Counted from the first letter of the stretch, positions 21,354-30,836 are shown. The stretch: DNA of 64,000 bases from Sphingomonas sp. NFR15 (GCF_900103265.1 NZ_FMWX01000003.1:62001-126000); one strand, 5' to 3'. Notes: generated by a model not told the origin, from the sequence alone. A program made the numbers and translations.

Positions 21354-22535
21354 TCAGGCGCCGCTGAGCCGTCGCCGCGATGGGCGGCGGACACGGCGCG
21401 CGGCGAACAGCACGCCGGCAAGCCCCGCGAGCGAGGTCGCCGCGCCGGCGAGCGCGACCACCGGATAGCCGAGCCCGGCGGCGATCACCCCGCCGCCCAG
21501 CGCCGCGCCGAACGCGTTGCCGAGATTGAACGCGCCGATGTTGACCGATGCGGCGAGGTTCGGCGCATCCGCCGCCGCCGTCATCACCCGTACCTGGAGC
21601 GGGGGGACGAGCGCGAAGCTGGCCACGCCCCACAGGAAGATCAGGATCGCCGCAGCGCCGGCGTGCGGCATGAGCATCGCGAAGGCGGCGAGGATCAGCG
21701 AGAGCGACGCCATCGTGACGATCAGCGTGCGATCGACCGAATGATCGGCGAACTTGCCGCCCAGCCAGTTTCCGGCGGTGAGGCCGAGGCCGTAGAGCAC
21801 GAGCATCGCCGTCACGAAGCCGAGCGAGGCATGCGTGGCCTCGCGCAAGATCGGGGCGATGTAGGTGAAGACGGTGAACATCGCGCTCGACCCGACCACG
21901 GTGAGCGCGAGCGCGCCGAGCACCTTGCCGCGCGCGAGCACGCGGAGTTCGGCCATCGCGTCGCCCCCCGCCGGCGCGGGCAGGCTGGGCAACGTCAGCC
22001 GCAGCGACACCATCGTCACCACGCCCAATGCGGCGATGCCCCAGAAGGCGGCGCGCCAGCCGAGATGTTCGCCCGCCCATGTCGCCAGCGGAACGCCCGC
22101 GACATTGGCGATCGTCAGCCCCATGAACATCGCCGCGACCGCGCTCGCCCGACGGTGGGGCGGGACGAGGCCGGCGGCGACGATCGAGCCGATTCCGAAA
22201 AAGGCGCCGTGGTTGAACGACGTGACGACGCGCGCCGCCAGCAGCATGCCATAGCCGGTCGACAGCGCCGCCAGCAGGTTGCCCAGGGTGAAGACGCCGG
22301 CGAGCCCGATCAGGAGCGCGCGGCGCGGCACGCGGCCGGTGGTGAGCGTCATCAGCGGCGCGCCGATCATCACGCCCAAGGCATAGGCGCTGATCAGCAG
22401 CCCGGCGGCGGGGATCGAGACGCCGAGATCGCGCGCGATCACGGGGAGCAGCCCCATCGGCGCGAACTCCGTCACGCCGATGCCGAATGCGCCGACCGAC
22501 AAAGCGATCAGCCCGGGGTTGAGCTTCATCGCCAT
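21354..22535 (-). CDS. MFS transporter (drug/sugar efflux type)
   Basis: A 393-residue major facilitator with about 12 hydrophobic segments. The N-terminus GVTEFAPMGLLPVIARDLGV and the following VMIGAPLMTLTTGRVPRRALL are typical of the DHA1/arabinose-efflux permease group (AraJ/YdhP-like). The substrate is unknown. It starts only 4 bases after the second stop of the aldo/keto reductase reading frame, so the two were an operon. The early stop in the reductase now leaves a roughly 120-base untranslated stretch before it, which could affect expression. Confidence 0.88.
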   Translation of the reverse strand: MAMKLNPGLIALSVGAFGIGVTEFAPMGLLPVIARDLGVSIPAAGLLISAYALGVMIGAPLMTLTTGRVPRRALLIGLAGVFTLGNLLAALSTGYGMLLAARVVTSFNHGAFFGIGSIVAAGLVPPHRRASAVAAMFMGLTIANVAGVPLATWAGEHLGWRAAFWGIAALGVVTMVSLRLTLPSLPAPAGGDAMAELRVLARGKVLGALALTVVGSSAMFTVFTYIAPILREATHASLGFVTAMLVLYGLGLTAGNWLGGKFADHSVDRTLIVTMASLSLILAAFAMLMPHAGAAAILIFLWGVASFALVPPLQVRVMTAAADAPNLAASVNIGAFNLGNAFGAALGGGVIAAGLGYPVVALAGAATSLAGLAGVLFAARRVRRPSRRRLSGA

Positions 22536-22539
22536 CGCC

Positions 22540-23574
22540 TCAGACCAGCGCCGGGGCGAGGCGGGCGAAGCCCTCCTGCTGGCGATATGGGGTGATCGGA
22601 TAGGCGGGCAACACCGCGCTCGCGGTGTCCAGCGCGGCGATCTGCGCAGGCGTGAGCGATCAGCCGACCGCGCCGAGATTCTGCCGTAGCTGTTGTTCGT
22701 CGCGCGCGCCGAGGATCACCGAGGAGACGGTCGGGCGCCGGAGCAGCCAGTTGATCGCGATCTGTGGCACGGTCTTGCCGGTCTCCGCCGCGATCGCCTC
22801 CAGTGCGTCGATGACGCGGTAGAGGTGCTCCGGCGCGACCGGGGGCGCGAACCTTTCGGTCTCGTGCAGGCGGCTGCCCGGCGGGATCGGGCGGTCGCGT
22901 CCGATCTTGCCGGTCAGACGGCCCCAGCCGAGCGGGCTCCACACCAGGGCGCCGATGCCCTGGTCGGCGCCGAGCGGCATCAACTCGGCCTCATAGGCCC
23001 GGCCGATCAGCGAGTAATAGACCTGATGCGCGACCAGCCGTGGCCAGCCGTGGCGATCGGCCAGGCCTTGCGCCTTCATCACCTGCCAGCCGGGATAGTT
23101 GGAGACCCCGGCGTAGCGGACCTTGCCGGATGCGATCAGCCGGTCGAGCGTGCCCATCACCTCCTCGGCGGGCGTCGATGCGTCGAAGGCGTGAAGCTGG
23201 AGGAGGTCGATGTGCCCGGTGCCGAGCCGACGCAGCGCATCCTCGACCGCGCGGATCAGGCGCGCGCGCGACGCGCCCCAGTCCTGCGGTCCGTCGCCCA
23301 TCGGCAGTCCGGTCTTGGTCGAGATCAACACCGCGTCGCGCCGGCCGCGAACCGCTTCGCCGAGAATCTCCTCGGACGCGCCGTTCGAATAGACGTCGGC
23401 GGTGTCGAACAGCGTCACACCCGCGTCGAGGCAGATGTCGATCAGCCGCCGCGCGTCGGCGGCGTCGCTTTGTCCCCAGGCGCTGAACAGCGGGCCCTTG
23501 CCGCCGAACGTGCCCGCGCCGAAGCTCAGCGCGGGTACGCGCAGGCCCGAAGATCCGAGTTGCCGATATTCCAC
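22540..23574 (-). pseudogene. Aldo/keto reductase with in-frame TGA replacing a conserved Trp
   Basis: The reading frame codes 304 residues of an aldo/keto reductase and then meets TGA at 22662-22660. The frame continues for 39 more family-like residues (SLTPAQIAALDTASAVLPAYP at its start) to a second stop at 22540. In relatives the residue at the TGA is Trp within NLGAVGW-SLTP, so this is a TGG to TGA change. The catalytic part is intact: FDTADVYSNG (catalytic Asp and Tyr), a Lys in STKTGLP, and the His in LLQLHAFD. The truncated protein lacks the C-terminal segment that usually helps shape the active site, so activity is doubtful. It may be a recent nonsense mutation or a base-call error. 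The functional annotation of the first 304 residues is secure. Confidence 0.8.
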
Positions 23575-23661
23575 GATGCCGTCTTCCGTTGCTATCTTCG
23601 CGCACAGATGGACGCTGACGGGCGGCGAGAGTAGCGGTAGCGCACGCGAAGGATTTTTGCA

Positions 23662-24567
23662 GTGGACGCAAAGCTGGTGGCCGGTACCGATCGCGCGCGC
23701 GAGATGGCGACGTTCGTCGCCGTCGTCGAGCAGGGCAGCTTCTCGGCCGCCGGGCGCGTGCTGCGGCTGAGCCCGTCGGCGGTGAGCCGCGCGATGGACC
23801 GGATCGAGGCGCGGCTCGGCGTCCGCCTGGTGCTGCGCTCCACGCGCGCGCTCTCGCTCACGGCGGAGGGGCAGGCCTATCTACAGGCGGCGCGCCGTAT
23901 CCTCGCCGATCTCGACGACGCCGAGCAGCAGATCGCCGACCAGGGGAGCCCGCGCGGGCGGCTGCGCGTGAGCGCCGCGCTGTCGCATGGCCGGCTGTGC
24001 GTGGTGCCGCTGCTGGGGCGGTTCGCGGCGCTCTATCCGCACATCCTGATCGACATCGCGCTGACCGACGCGCTGGTGGATGTCGCGGCGGGGCAGGCCG
24101 ATGTCGCGGTGCGGTTCGGCCCGCTCGCCGACAGCACGCTGACCGCGCGCAAGATCGGCGAGACCCGCCGTGTCGTCGTCGCGTCGCCGGACTATCTCGC
24201 CCGGCATGGCGTGCCGCGCGAGCCGGAGGATCTGCACGGCCACAATTGCCTCAACTTCAACTTCCGCCGCGCCGAGCCGGTCTGGCCGTTCCGCCGGGCG
24301 GGGCGGGATTTCGCGCTGTCGGTGCGCGGGAGCATCGAGGCCAACAACGGCGAGACGCTGGGGCAGCTCGCCGCCGCCGGGATCGGCGTGGCGCGGGTCG
24401 GCGCGTTCAGCGTCGCGCCCGAGATCGCCGACAATCGGCTCGTCGCGATCCTGGAGGAATATAATCCCGGCGACGTCGAACTGATTCACGCGGTGTTCGT
24501 CGGCGGCCCCAACACGCCGGCGCGGGTGCGGGTGTTCGTCGATTTCCTCGCGGCCAACCTGCGCTGA
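23662..24567 (+). CDS. LysR-family transcriptional regulator
   Basis: A 301-residue LysR regulator starting at GTG 23662. Helix-turn-helix at residues 10-70 (GSFSAAGRVLRLSPSAVSRA), effector domain of the CrgA/DsdC-like group (RGRLRVSAALSHGR, NCLNFNFRRAEPVWPF). It is divergent from the aldo/keto reductase gene 87 bases away, the normal arrangement for a LysR protein controlling a reductase/exporter unit. Confidence 0.9.
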   Translation: MDAKLVAGTDRAREMATFVAVVEQGSFSAAGRVLRLSPSAVSRAMDRIEARLGVRLVLRSTRALSLTAEGQAYLQAARRILADLDDAEQQIADQGSPRGRLRVSAALSHGRLCVVPLLGRFAALYPHILIDIALTDALVDVAAGQADVAVRFGPLADSTLTARKIGETRRVVVASPDYLARHGVPREPEDLHGHNCLNFNFRRAEPVWPFRRAGRDFALSVRGSIEANNGETLGQLAAAGIGVARVGAFSVAPEIADNRLVAILEEYNPGDVELIHAVFVGGPNTPARVRVFVDFLAANLR

Positions 24568-24601
24568 GCGCCGGCCCGAACCCCTGGCGCGGAGACCGCG
24601 A

Positions 24602-27238
24602 TCAGATCGTCGGCGCGGGCGCGCCGAGATACGATGCCGGCTCGGCCACCGTGCTCAGCACCAGCTTCTGGAGCACGACATTGTCGTCCAGCCGCCAGAT
24701 CTTGATCGTGTGCCGCCCCACGGCGAGCGCGTTCAGATCCGCCGCGAGCCGCACGATGTTGTCGCTCACCGTCTCGGCCCAGCGCCGCTTGGCGGACGTA
24801 TCCTGATCGCCCCCGGTCGCCTCGAGCGAGGTGCGCAGGATCTGAACCGGCTGATCGTCGATCGAGACGCCGATCCGCGAACCGCCCCGGCCCGACGTGT
24901 CGAGCGTCGGCGCGAGGTATAGCGTCAGCGTGGCGCGGCCGGCCTTGCGCACGACCACGTCATATTCGAGGCGGACGGCATCTTCCGCGCGCGTCGCGGG
25001 CTGGCCCTGGGGCAAAGCGAGCATCGCGCCGGCGGTGCGGCCGAGGTGCGCGATCGGCGTCCAGCGCAGCCCGCCTCCGTCGCGGGCGCGGGTGAATGCC
25101 GTCGCATCCAGCGCGATGATGCCGGCGGGCGCCGAGGGGCGCGCGACGAACGTCGGCTGCGGCCGGCGCTGTTCGCTGGGCGTGTCGGCGCCGACCCGGA
25201 CGATGCTCGGCATCGTCTGCTGGGTGGGATCGTTCCAGATGACGTAGTTCATGTGGACCTGCGCCATCATGCCGTTCCACTTGCCGCCGTTGAGGGTGTG
25301 GTAGCGCCGCACCAGCTCGCCGTCGCAGCGGAACGCGGTTTCGACCTGGTCCGCGAAAAAGTTGGCGCGGGCATCGTTGCTCGACGCGAGCAGCCGGTTC
25401 CAGGCGGTGCCGTAATACAGCCGGTACAGGTTCGCCATCGCGGCGATCGGATATTCGATCAGTTGATAATATGCGTCGGCTTGATCGGGCCGCAGCCGCG
25501 CGCGCACCGCGAGCATCCGCGCCTCCAGCGCGTCCCATTCGGCGACCATCGCGCCGAATTCGCCGCCGTCGAGCCCGGCGGGCGTCACCCCGCCGAGGGG
25601 GAAGCTGGTCTCGTTGACGAGCTCGGGCTTCCGCCGCGCGGTATATTGGCTGTAGGCGGTGATCATGTCGCCGATCGCGGCGGCCTGTTCGGGGCCGAAG
25701 GTCGCCGACGCCCATTTGCGCGGATAGTCGGCGACCGCGTCCGGCGTCATCGCCTCGGGGTTCCACGCGTGCGCCAGGAAGAAGCCGAGCGGATATTCCA
25801 TCGGCTTGATGTCACCGACATTGCCGATCCAGATCGTCCGCGCGCCGTGCCGGTAGGCCAGGTCCATCTGCTGCCAGACCTTCTCGATCTGGCTGGTGTT
25901 GATCCACTTGTAGTTGCGCGGGCCGCCGACATAATCGAAATGATAATAGATGCCGTAGCCACCCGCGCGCGGCGGCGCGGCGGGATCGGGCAGGCGGCGG
26001 ATCTGGCCCCAATTATCGTCCGAGAACAACAGCGTGACGTCATCCGGCACCTTCATGCCGTGGTCGTAATAGTCTTGCACTTCCTTGTAGAGCGCCCAGA
26101 CCTGCGGCGTGTCGCTGGCCGGCCTGCCGGTCACGTCGGCGATGATCCGGCGTTGATCGGTGACGACACGTTCGAGCAGGCCGGTCGCGGTGCCCTCCGC
26201 CATCGCCTGATCGCCGTCGCCGCGCATCCCGACCGTGACGAGAGATTCATAGCCGTGGCCATCGCCCTTCGACATCATGCGCTCGATGCCGCCGCGCCAG
26301 AACGCGCGGAGGTTGTCGCCGTTCGTGTCGTAATCCCACGCGCCGCCGGTGATGCCGCCGTCCTGATGGCGGTGCCATTCGGCTTGCGCGCGCAGCATCG
26401 GCTCGTGGTGCGAATTGCCCATCACGACGCCCATCGCATCGGCCAGGACCATGCTGTCGCGGTCGTCGTCGGCGAAGGCCTTGCCCCACATCGCCGGCCA
26501 CAGATAATTGCCCTTCATGCGCAGCAGCACTTCGAAGACATGCGCGTACATCGCCGCGTTGACGCCGCCGAACGCCTTGGCGGCCCAGCCCGAAAGGCAC
26601 GGGTCTTCGTCGTTGATGAAGAAGCCGCGATATTTGACCCTGGGTTGGTCGCGCCGCGCGCCGGCGGGGACGAGGATGTCGCGCTGGCGTTGGACCGGCA
26701 CGTCGGCGAACCAGTGCCAAGGCGAGACGCCGATCCGCTCGGACAGGTCATAGGTGCCGAACACCGCGCCGCGCCGATCGGCGCCGACGATCACCAGCGC
26801 GCGGGGTACGCCGGGGAGCGGGTTGTCGATGACGATCTGGCAAAACGCCTCCCACGCGCCGCGCAGATCGGCGGCGTCGATCCGGCCCGTGCGGACGAGC
26901 TGGTCGATCAGCGCGCTGTGGCCGAGGACGCCGATGATCACCGCCGGCCCACGCAGATCCGCGGTCCGTTCGACCAGCGCCGGGCGGACGCCGCTCACGC
27001 GTTCGAGATCGCCGGTGAAGCTGGCGGCGACCCGGCGGACGGCGCTGTCAGCCGTGGCATCGACGAACACGGTGGCGGGTTTTCCATCCGCGATCAGCCG
27101 GAAGGCCGTGGCGGGATCGGCCCCCACGCCCGCGGGTGCGGCCAGCGCGGACGCCGGCAGGGCACCCAGCGCGGCGCCCAATCCCGCGCTCGCCAGCAGG
27201 GTGCGGCGCGACATGGCCGGAACGGTGGGTCGGGTCAT
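24602..27238 (-). CDS. GH115 xylan alpha-1,2-glucuronidase
   Basis: An 878-residue exported glycoside hydrolase of family 115, which removes (4-O-methyl)glucuronic acid from xylan. Start 27238 has GGAGA six bases upstream; the frame opens at 27283. A Tat-like signal with SRR at residues 10-12 precedes a hydrophobic stretch and ALAAP. Family landmarks are GTYDLSERIGVSPWHWFADVP, RGFFINDEDP, RMKGNYLWPAMWG and LLFSDDNWGQIRRLP. The C-terminal 200 residues form a beta-rich domain. It follows a TonB receptor gene across an 86-base gap with a strong hairpin, making a minimal glucuronoxylan uptake pair. Confidence 0.93.
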   Translation of the reverse strand: MTRPTVPAMSRRTLLASAGLGAALGALPASALAAPAGVGADPATAFRLIADGKPATVFVDATADSAVRRVAASFTGDLERVSGVRPALVERTADLRGPAVIIGVLGHSALIDQLVRTGRIDAADLRGAWEAFCQIVIDNPLPGVPRALVIVGADRRGAVFGTYDLSERIGVSPWHWFADVPVQRQRDILVPAGARRDQPRVKYRGFFINDEDPCLSGWAAKAFGGVNAAMYAHVFEVLLRMKGNYLWPAMWGKAFADDDRDSMVLADAMGVVMGNSHHEPMLRAQAEWHRHQDGGITGGAWDYDTNGDNLRAFWRGGIERMMSKGDGHGYESLVTVGMRGDGDQAMAEGTATGLLERVVTDQRRIIADVTGRPASDTPQVWALYKEVQDYYDHGMKVPDDVTLLFSDDNWGQIRRLPDPAAPPRAGGYGIYYHFDYVGGPRNYKWINTSQIEKVWQQMDLAYRHGARTIWIGNVGDIKPMEYPLGFFLAHAWNPEAMTPDAVADYPRKWASATFGPEQAAAIGDMITAYSQYTARRKPELVNETSFPLGGVTPAGLDGGEFGAMVAEWDALEARMLAVRARLRPDQADAYYQLIEYPIAAMANLYRLYYGTAWNRLLASSNDARANFFADQVETAFRCDGELVRRYHTLNGGKWNGMMAQVHMNYVIWNDPTQQTMPSIVRVGADTPSEQRRPQPTFVARPSAPAGIIALDATAFTRARDGGGLRWTPIAHLGRTAGAMLALPQGQPATRAEDAVRLEYDVVVRKAGRATLTLYLAPTLDTSGRGGSRIGVSIDDQPVQILRTSLEATGGDQDTSAKRRWAETVSDNIVRLAADLNALAVGRHTIKIWRLDDNVVLQKLVLSTVAEPASYLGAPAPTI

Positions 27239-27286
27239 CTCGCTCTCCAAAGTCTCGCCGAGGCGCGCCGACCGGCACGGCATCGA

Positions 27287-27314
27287 GGCGGGGCACCGCG
27301 CGCGGTGCCCCGCC
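27287..27314 (-). terminator. Intercistronic hairpin between TonB receptor and GH115
   Basis: A perfect 13-base-pair GC-rich stem (27287-27299 with 27302-27314) closes a 2-base loop, 10 bases after the receptor stop and before the GH115 ribosome binding site. No T tract follows in the minus direction. It probably causes partial termination or RNA-end protection so that receptor and enzyme are made in different amounts. Confidence 0.6.
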
Positions 27315-27324
27315 GATAACGCGC

Positions 27325-30300
27325 CTAGAACGTTCCGCGGAGTCCGACGAGCAATTGTCGGCCGGGCTTGTACTGGGTGAATGTGTTGTTTTCGAACTGG
27401 AAATACGATCTGAGCGTGGCGTCGGTGAAGTTGGAGAGATTGATCGTCAACTGCGGCGCATGCGGGATGTTGAAGATCTTGTCGAGGTCGAACGCCGAGG
27501 AGAAATCGTAGCTCGTATAATCGAAATTATACAGGCCGGCGGCGGGAATGCCGTTCTGCGCGAGGCCGCTGCTCTGCGAGCCGCGGCGTGAGGTTGTCGA
27601 CACGCGCAGCATGATGCCGTGCTTCTCGTAATAGCCGGTGATGTTGTAGGTGAAAGGCGCGACCCCGAAGGCGACGGCGGCGCCCTTGCTGGTCTGATCG
27701 ACGATCGTGGCGTTGGCGTTGAAGCCGAAGCCGGTGACGCCGATGTGCCTGGTCAGGAAGTCGAGCGGCTGGACCCACTGGAATTCGAGGCCGTTGATCG
27801 TCAGCTTGTCGGGCACGTTGATCTGCGAGGTGATCTGGACCTGCGCCGCGGTCGGCCCCCCGCGCGAGTTGATCGCGATCTGCTGGGTCGGGTTCAGCGT
27901 GTCGTAGGTGATGCCATATTGCGCGAGATCGGTGAACGGCACCGTCGTGATGTTGGTGGTGGTGAAGCCGTTGATCGACTTGCGGAAGGCGTTGAAGCTG
28001 ACGACGCCCTCGCGCCCGGTATAATATTCGAAGCCGAGATCGAGGTTGGTCGACAGATAGGGCTTCAGCGCCGGGTTGCCGATGCCGGCCTGATCCGCCG
28101 AGGGCGCGCCGAAACTGACGCCGGGCAACTGCGCCGAAGGATCGGGGCGGGTCATCGTGCGCGAGCCGGCGAGACGCACCAGCGCATGTTCGCCGATATC
28201 ATATGCGAAAGTCGCCGCCGGCAACCAGTTGCTGTAGTGATTGCGCGTCGTCACATAGTTGGTGATATTGGGGTAACGGCTCCCGTCGGGGAGTGACGCG
28301 CCGCCGGCGAGCGTGTTGCGCGGATCGGGGAGCGATACGCGCCCGGTGATCGTCTGGATCGTATCGACGTAGCGAACCCCGACGTTGAAGCGCAACGTGT
28401 TGCCGCCGAGTTCCTGCGCGCCGGTCAGCGTCGCGAAGGCGGATTTGACGACTTCGCGGATGTAGCCGCCGCTCGCGCCGGTGTTCGAACCGCCGGTATC
28501 CGGCGCATTGTCATGGAAATATTTGTAGTTGGTGGCCTTGGCGAAGGCCGGGAAATCGACCGTCACGAAGCCGGCCGGGCCGGGCATGAGATAGCTCGGC
28601 ACCGCGCTGTTCGGCGCGAGCGAGCCGCCGTAGGTGACCGGGCCGCTCTGCCCGGCGGTGGAGCCGGTGCCATAGCCCGGGTAGGTCGGATAGCCGGCTG
28701 GCGCGGCGCCCGGCGCGTTCAACCCTTCGCACGGCGGCTGCGAATTGGGCGACGACACGAAGATGTTCGGGTTGTTGCCGCATGCCGCGTTCTGCCAGGC
28801 CTGGCTGTTGTCGAAGCCGCGGATGAGACGCGAGACGTCGTCATACGCGCCGCCGACCGTGAGGCTCAGCGCCTTGCCGCCCCAGGTGAGATCACCGCGC
28901 GCGCCCTTGGTCTTGTTGAGCCGCCGCTCGTCCTGGATGTTGAGGCGCGAGCCGGTGTACCATCCGAAGTTCTTCGGATCGTTGAGATCGAGCGCGCTCT
29001 GGATGGTGGGAATGCCGGACCCGTCGTTCGTGTAGGTGACGGTGTTGCCGACGCCGAGCGGGGTGGTGAAGCCGACCGTGGGGCTTTCGCGGTGGAAGGT
29101 CGACCGCGAGTAATTGCCTTGCAGGTTGAGTTTCAGTGTGTCGGTGATCTCCCACGCGCCGCCGGGGTTGACGCTGAACAGCTCGGTGGTTTCGATATAG
29201 GGGCGGAATTCGTCGAAGAATTGCGCGTTGGCGAACGTGCCGCCGGTCACCGTGCAGCCCGCGCTGCAATCGGATTTGTCGAAGGTCATGTTGGTCGGGA
29301 TGATCGCGCCGTTGCGCACGATCCACGCCATGTCCTCACGGATCAGATCGTTGTGCTTGTAGCCGTACAGGCCATCGACATAGAAGCGCAGCGTATCGGT
29401 CGGCCGCCATTCGGCGCTGACGATCGCGTTGATGCGGTCGCGCGAGCCGCGCTCGTCGGAGATGCGGCCGAGACGCGGAAGCAGCGCGTTGTCGATCTGC
29501 TGGATCGTGGCGCCGGGATTGTGGGCGAGCAGGAAAGCCTTGTCGATCGGCGTGCCGGCGACCAGCCCCGCTCCGGCGCCGACCGGCACGACCGCCGGGA
29601 TCGTCCAGTTGCCGCCGCCTGTCGTGTTGCAGCCGCTGCTCGCGCCACATTGTGCGGCGGTCAGCGCGGGATTGGTATATCCAATCGTCTCGAAGCCGCG
29701 CGTGTCGGTGAACAGGCGTTGCCCCGACACGCCGGCCAGAATGCCGATCGTATCGTTGTGCCAGCTCCCGATCATCGAGCCGCGCACGCCGATGCGGTTG
29801 TCGGGGCTCTGGTTGGAACCCTGGATATTGTAGGTGAGGAACGGCTTGGCGGTGTCGAACGGGCGCGCCGAGCGCAGATCGACGTTGCCTGCCGCGCCGC
29901 CTTCGAGAAGATCGGCGGTGTAGCTCTTGTTGACGGTCAGTTTGGTGAACAGATCGGTCGGGAAGAAGCTGAGATCGACCGAGCGATCGGTGCCCTGCGC
30001 GTCGGTCGCGCCCGACGAGGCGACCGCGATCGGCGCGCCGTTCAGCGTCACGTTGGTGAAGTTCGATCCCAGACCCCGGATCGCGACGTTCACGCCTTCG
30101 CCGGTGATGTCACGCGTGATGGTGATGCCCGGAATGCGATTGAACGATTCCGCGATGTTCGTGTCGGGGAACTTGCCGATATCCTCGGCGAAGATCGAAT
30201 CGGTAAAGCCAGTCGCTTCGCGTTTCGCATTGGTCGATTTGGCGAGACTGGAGCGATAGCCGGTCACGACGATGTCCTGAGCGGCCGCATCGGCCGCCTG

Positions 30301-30468
30301 GTCCGCCGGTGGTTGGGCGATCGACGCGCCGCCCTGCTCTGCTCCGGCGGGCGGCGACGGTGGCGGTGCGGTCTGCGCGACCGCGGCGAAACTCGCCATG
30401 CTCGCCCAGGCGGTGGCGCACAACAATGCCGAACGGGCGGTATAAAGACGTGTTTTAGGCAATTTCAT
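27325..30468 (-). CDS. TonB-dependent receptor, carbohydrate type, paired with GH115
   Basis: A 1047-residue outer-membrane receptor. Signal peptide at residues 1-32 (ends AAVAQ), a Pro/Ala-rich linker, TonB box DIVVTGYR near residues 64-71, plug domain with IPGITITRDITGEG and AIRGLGSNFTNVTLNG, and a long barrel ending in LLVGLRGTF. It belongs to the Xanthomonas/Caulobacter carbohydrate-receptor type with long extracellular loops. GAGGGGA eight bases upstream of the ATG supports the start. Its partner GH115 suggests glucuronoxylan oligosaccharides as ligand. Confidence 0.94.
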   Translation of the reverse strand: MKLPKTRLYTARSALLCATAWASMASFAAVAQTAPPPSPPAGAEQGGASIAQPPADQAADAAAQDIVVTGYRSSLAKSTNAKREATGFTDSIFAEDIGKFPDTNIAESFNRIPGITITRDITGEGVNVAIRGLGSNFTNVTLNGAPIAVASSGATDAQGTDRSVDLSFFPTDLFTKLTVNKSYTADLLEGGAAGNVDLRSARPFDTAKPFLTYNIQGSNQSPDNRIGVRGSMIGSWHNDTIGILAGVSGQRLFTDTRGFETIGYTNPALTAAQCGASSGCNTTGGGNWTIPAVVPVGAGAGLVAGTPIDKAFLLAHNPGATIQQIDNALLPRLGRISDERGSRDRINAIVSAEWRPTDTLRFYVDGLYGYKHNDLIREDMAWIVRNGAIIPTNMTFDKSDCSAGCTVTGGTFANAQFFDEFRPYIETTELFSVNPGGAWEITDTLKLNLQGNYSRSTFHRESPTVGFTTPLGVGNTVTYTNDGSGIPTIQSALDLNDPKNFGWYTGSRLNIQDERRLNKTKGARGDLTWGGKALSLTVGGAYDDVSRLIRGFDNSQAWQNAACGNNPNIFVSSPNSQPPCEGLNAPGAAPAGYPTYPGYGTGSTAGQSGPVTYGGSLAPNSAVPSYLMPGPAGFVTVDFPAFAKATNYKYFHDNAPDTGGSNTGASGGYIREVVKSAFATLTGAQELGGNTLRFNVGVRYVDTIQTITGRVSLPDPRNTLAGGASLPDGSRYPNITNYVTTRNHYSNWLPAATFAYDIGEHALVRLAGSRTMTRPDPSAQLPGVSFGAPSADQAGIGNPALKPYLSTNLDLGFEYYTGREGVVSFNAFRKSINGFTTTNITTVPFTDLAQYGITYDTLNPTQQIAINSRGGPTAAQVQITSQINVPDKLTINGLEFQWVQPLDFLTRHIGVTGFGFNANATIVDQTSKGAAVAFGVAPFTYNITGYYEKHGIMLRVSTTSRRGSQSSGLAQNGIPAAGLYNFDYTSYDFSSAFDLDKIFNIPHAPQLTINLSNFTDATLRSYFQFENNTFTQYKPGRQLLVGLRGTF

Positions 30469-30482
30469 TTTCAGGTCCCCTC

Positions 30483-30509
30483 TTGATTGTCGGCATTTTT
30501 GCCGATCAA
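30483..30509 (-). promoter_or_regulatory. Stem-loop just upstream of the receptor ribosome binding site
   Basis: TCGGCA and TGCCGA flank a TTTT-type loop and are extended by TTGA and TCAA with a 3-base bulge. It lies 15 bases before the start codon at 30468, immediately upstream of the GAGGGGA ribosome binding site, in the mRNA leader. It could be an operator or a leader structure that affects translation. Confidence 0.4.
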
Positions 30510-30512
30510 CTT

Positions 30513-30542
30513 CATTTTACTGAACAAAATACGGTGAAAATG
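30513..30542. promoter_or_regulatory. Imperfect palindrome in the receptor leader
   Basis: CATTTTAC (30513-30520) and GTGAAAATG (30534-30542) form an imperfect inverted repeat in an AT-rich patch of an otherwise GC-rich stretch. The AT-rich patch could include a second, nearer promoter for the receptor gene. Confidence 0.3.
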
Positions 30543-30740
30543 CAGGTTAGCCGGTAACGAAGCGGCCTTATCGAACCTTTGCGACGCAGATCAGATCAAG
30601 CCGGTGATGCGAAAATCGGTTTGCGGTAACGACGTATGGAACAGTGCCAACACGGCAGGCGGCGCTAGCGGCCTTCCTTTGATCGAACACGCCAGCGCAT
30701 GTATCCCACCCGCCACACAAGGCACGAAACAGACCGAGTG
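30543..30740. other. Intergenic leader stretch without a gene
   Basis: The rest of the 368-base gap between the receptor start (30468) and the glycerophosphotransferase-like stop (30837). If the promoter at 30750-30779 is used, this is a long untranslated leader of the receptor mRNA. No open frame with a ribosome binding site or recognisable protein is seen. Confidence 0.4.
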
Positions 30741-30779
30741 TGGTAGCGCTATCTAATGGTGGAAATTTGGCAGTGTCAA
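30741..30779 (-). promoter_or_regulatory. Sigma70-like promoter with LacI-type operator for the receptor/GH115 unit
   Basis: On the minus strand TTGACA (30774-30779) and TAGATA (30750-30755) are spaced 18 bases apart. A near-palindrome TGGTAGCGCTATCTA (30741-30755), centred on AGCGCT, overlaps the -10. This type of box is bound by LacI-family regulators and resembles that of the Caulobacter XylR xylose regulon (from memory). No LacI-family gene is in the window, so the repressor would act in trans. Confidence 0.6.
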
Positions 30780-30836
30780 CCCGATTGGTCTGATCGCCTG
30801 AAAAAACTGGCTTGCCCCACACGCGGCAATCGGTTT

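Noticed and set aside
22660..22662. Selenocysteine recoding at the aldo/keto reductase UGA
   Set aside because: Relatives have Trp rather than Cys at this position, and I see no convincing bacterial SECIS hairpin just downstream.
25046..27319. A 757-residue frame antisense to GH115
   Set aside because: Shadow of the GH115 gene with biased composition.
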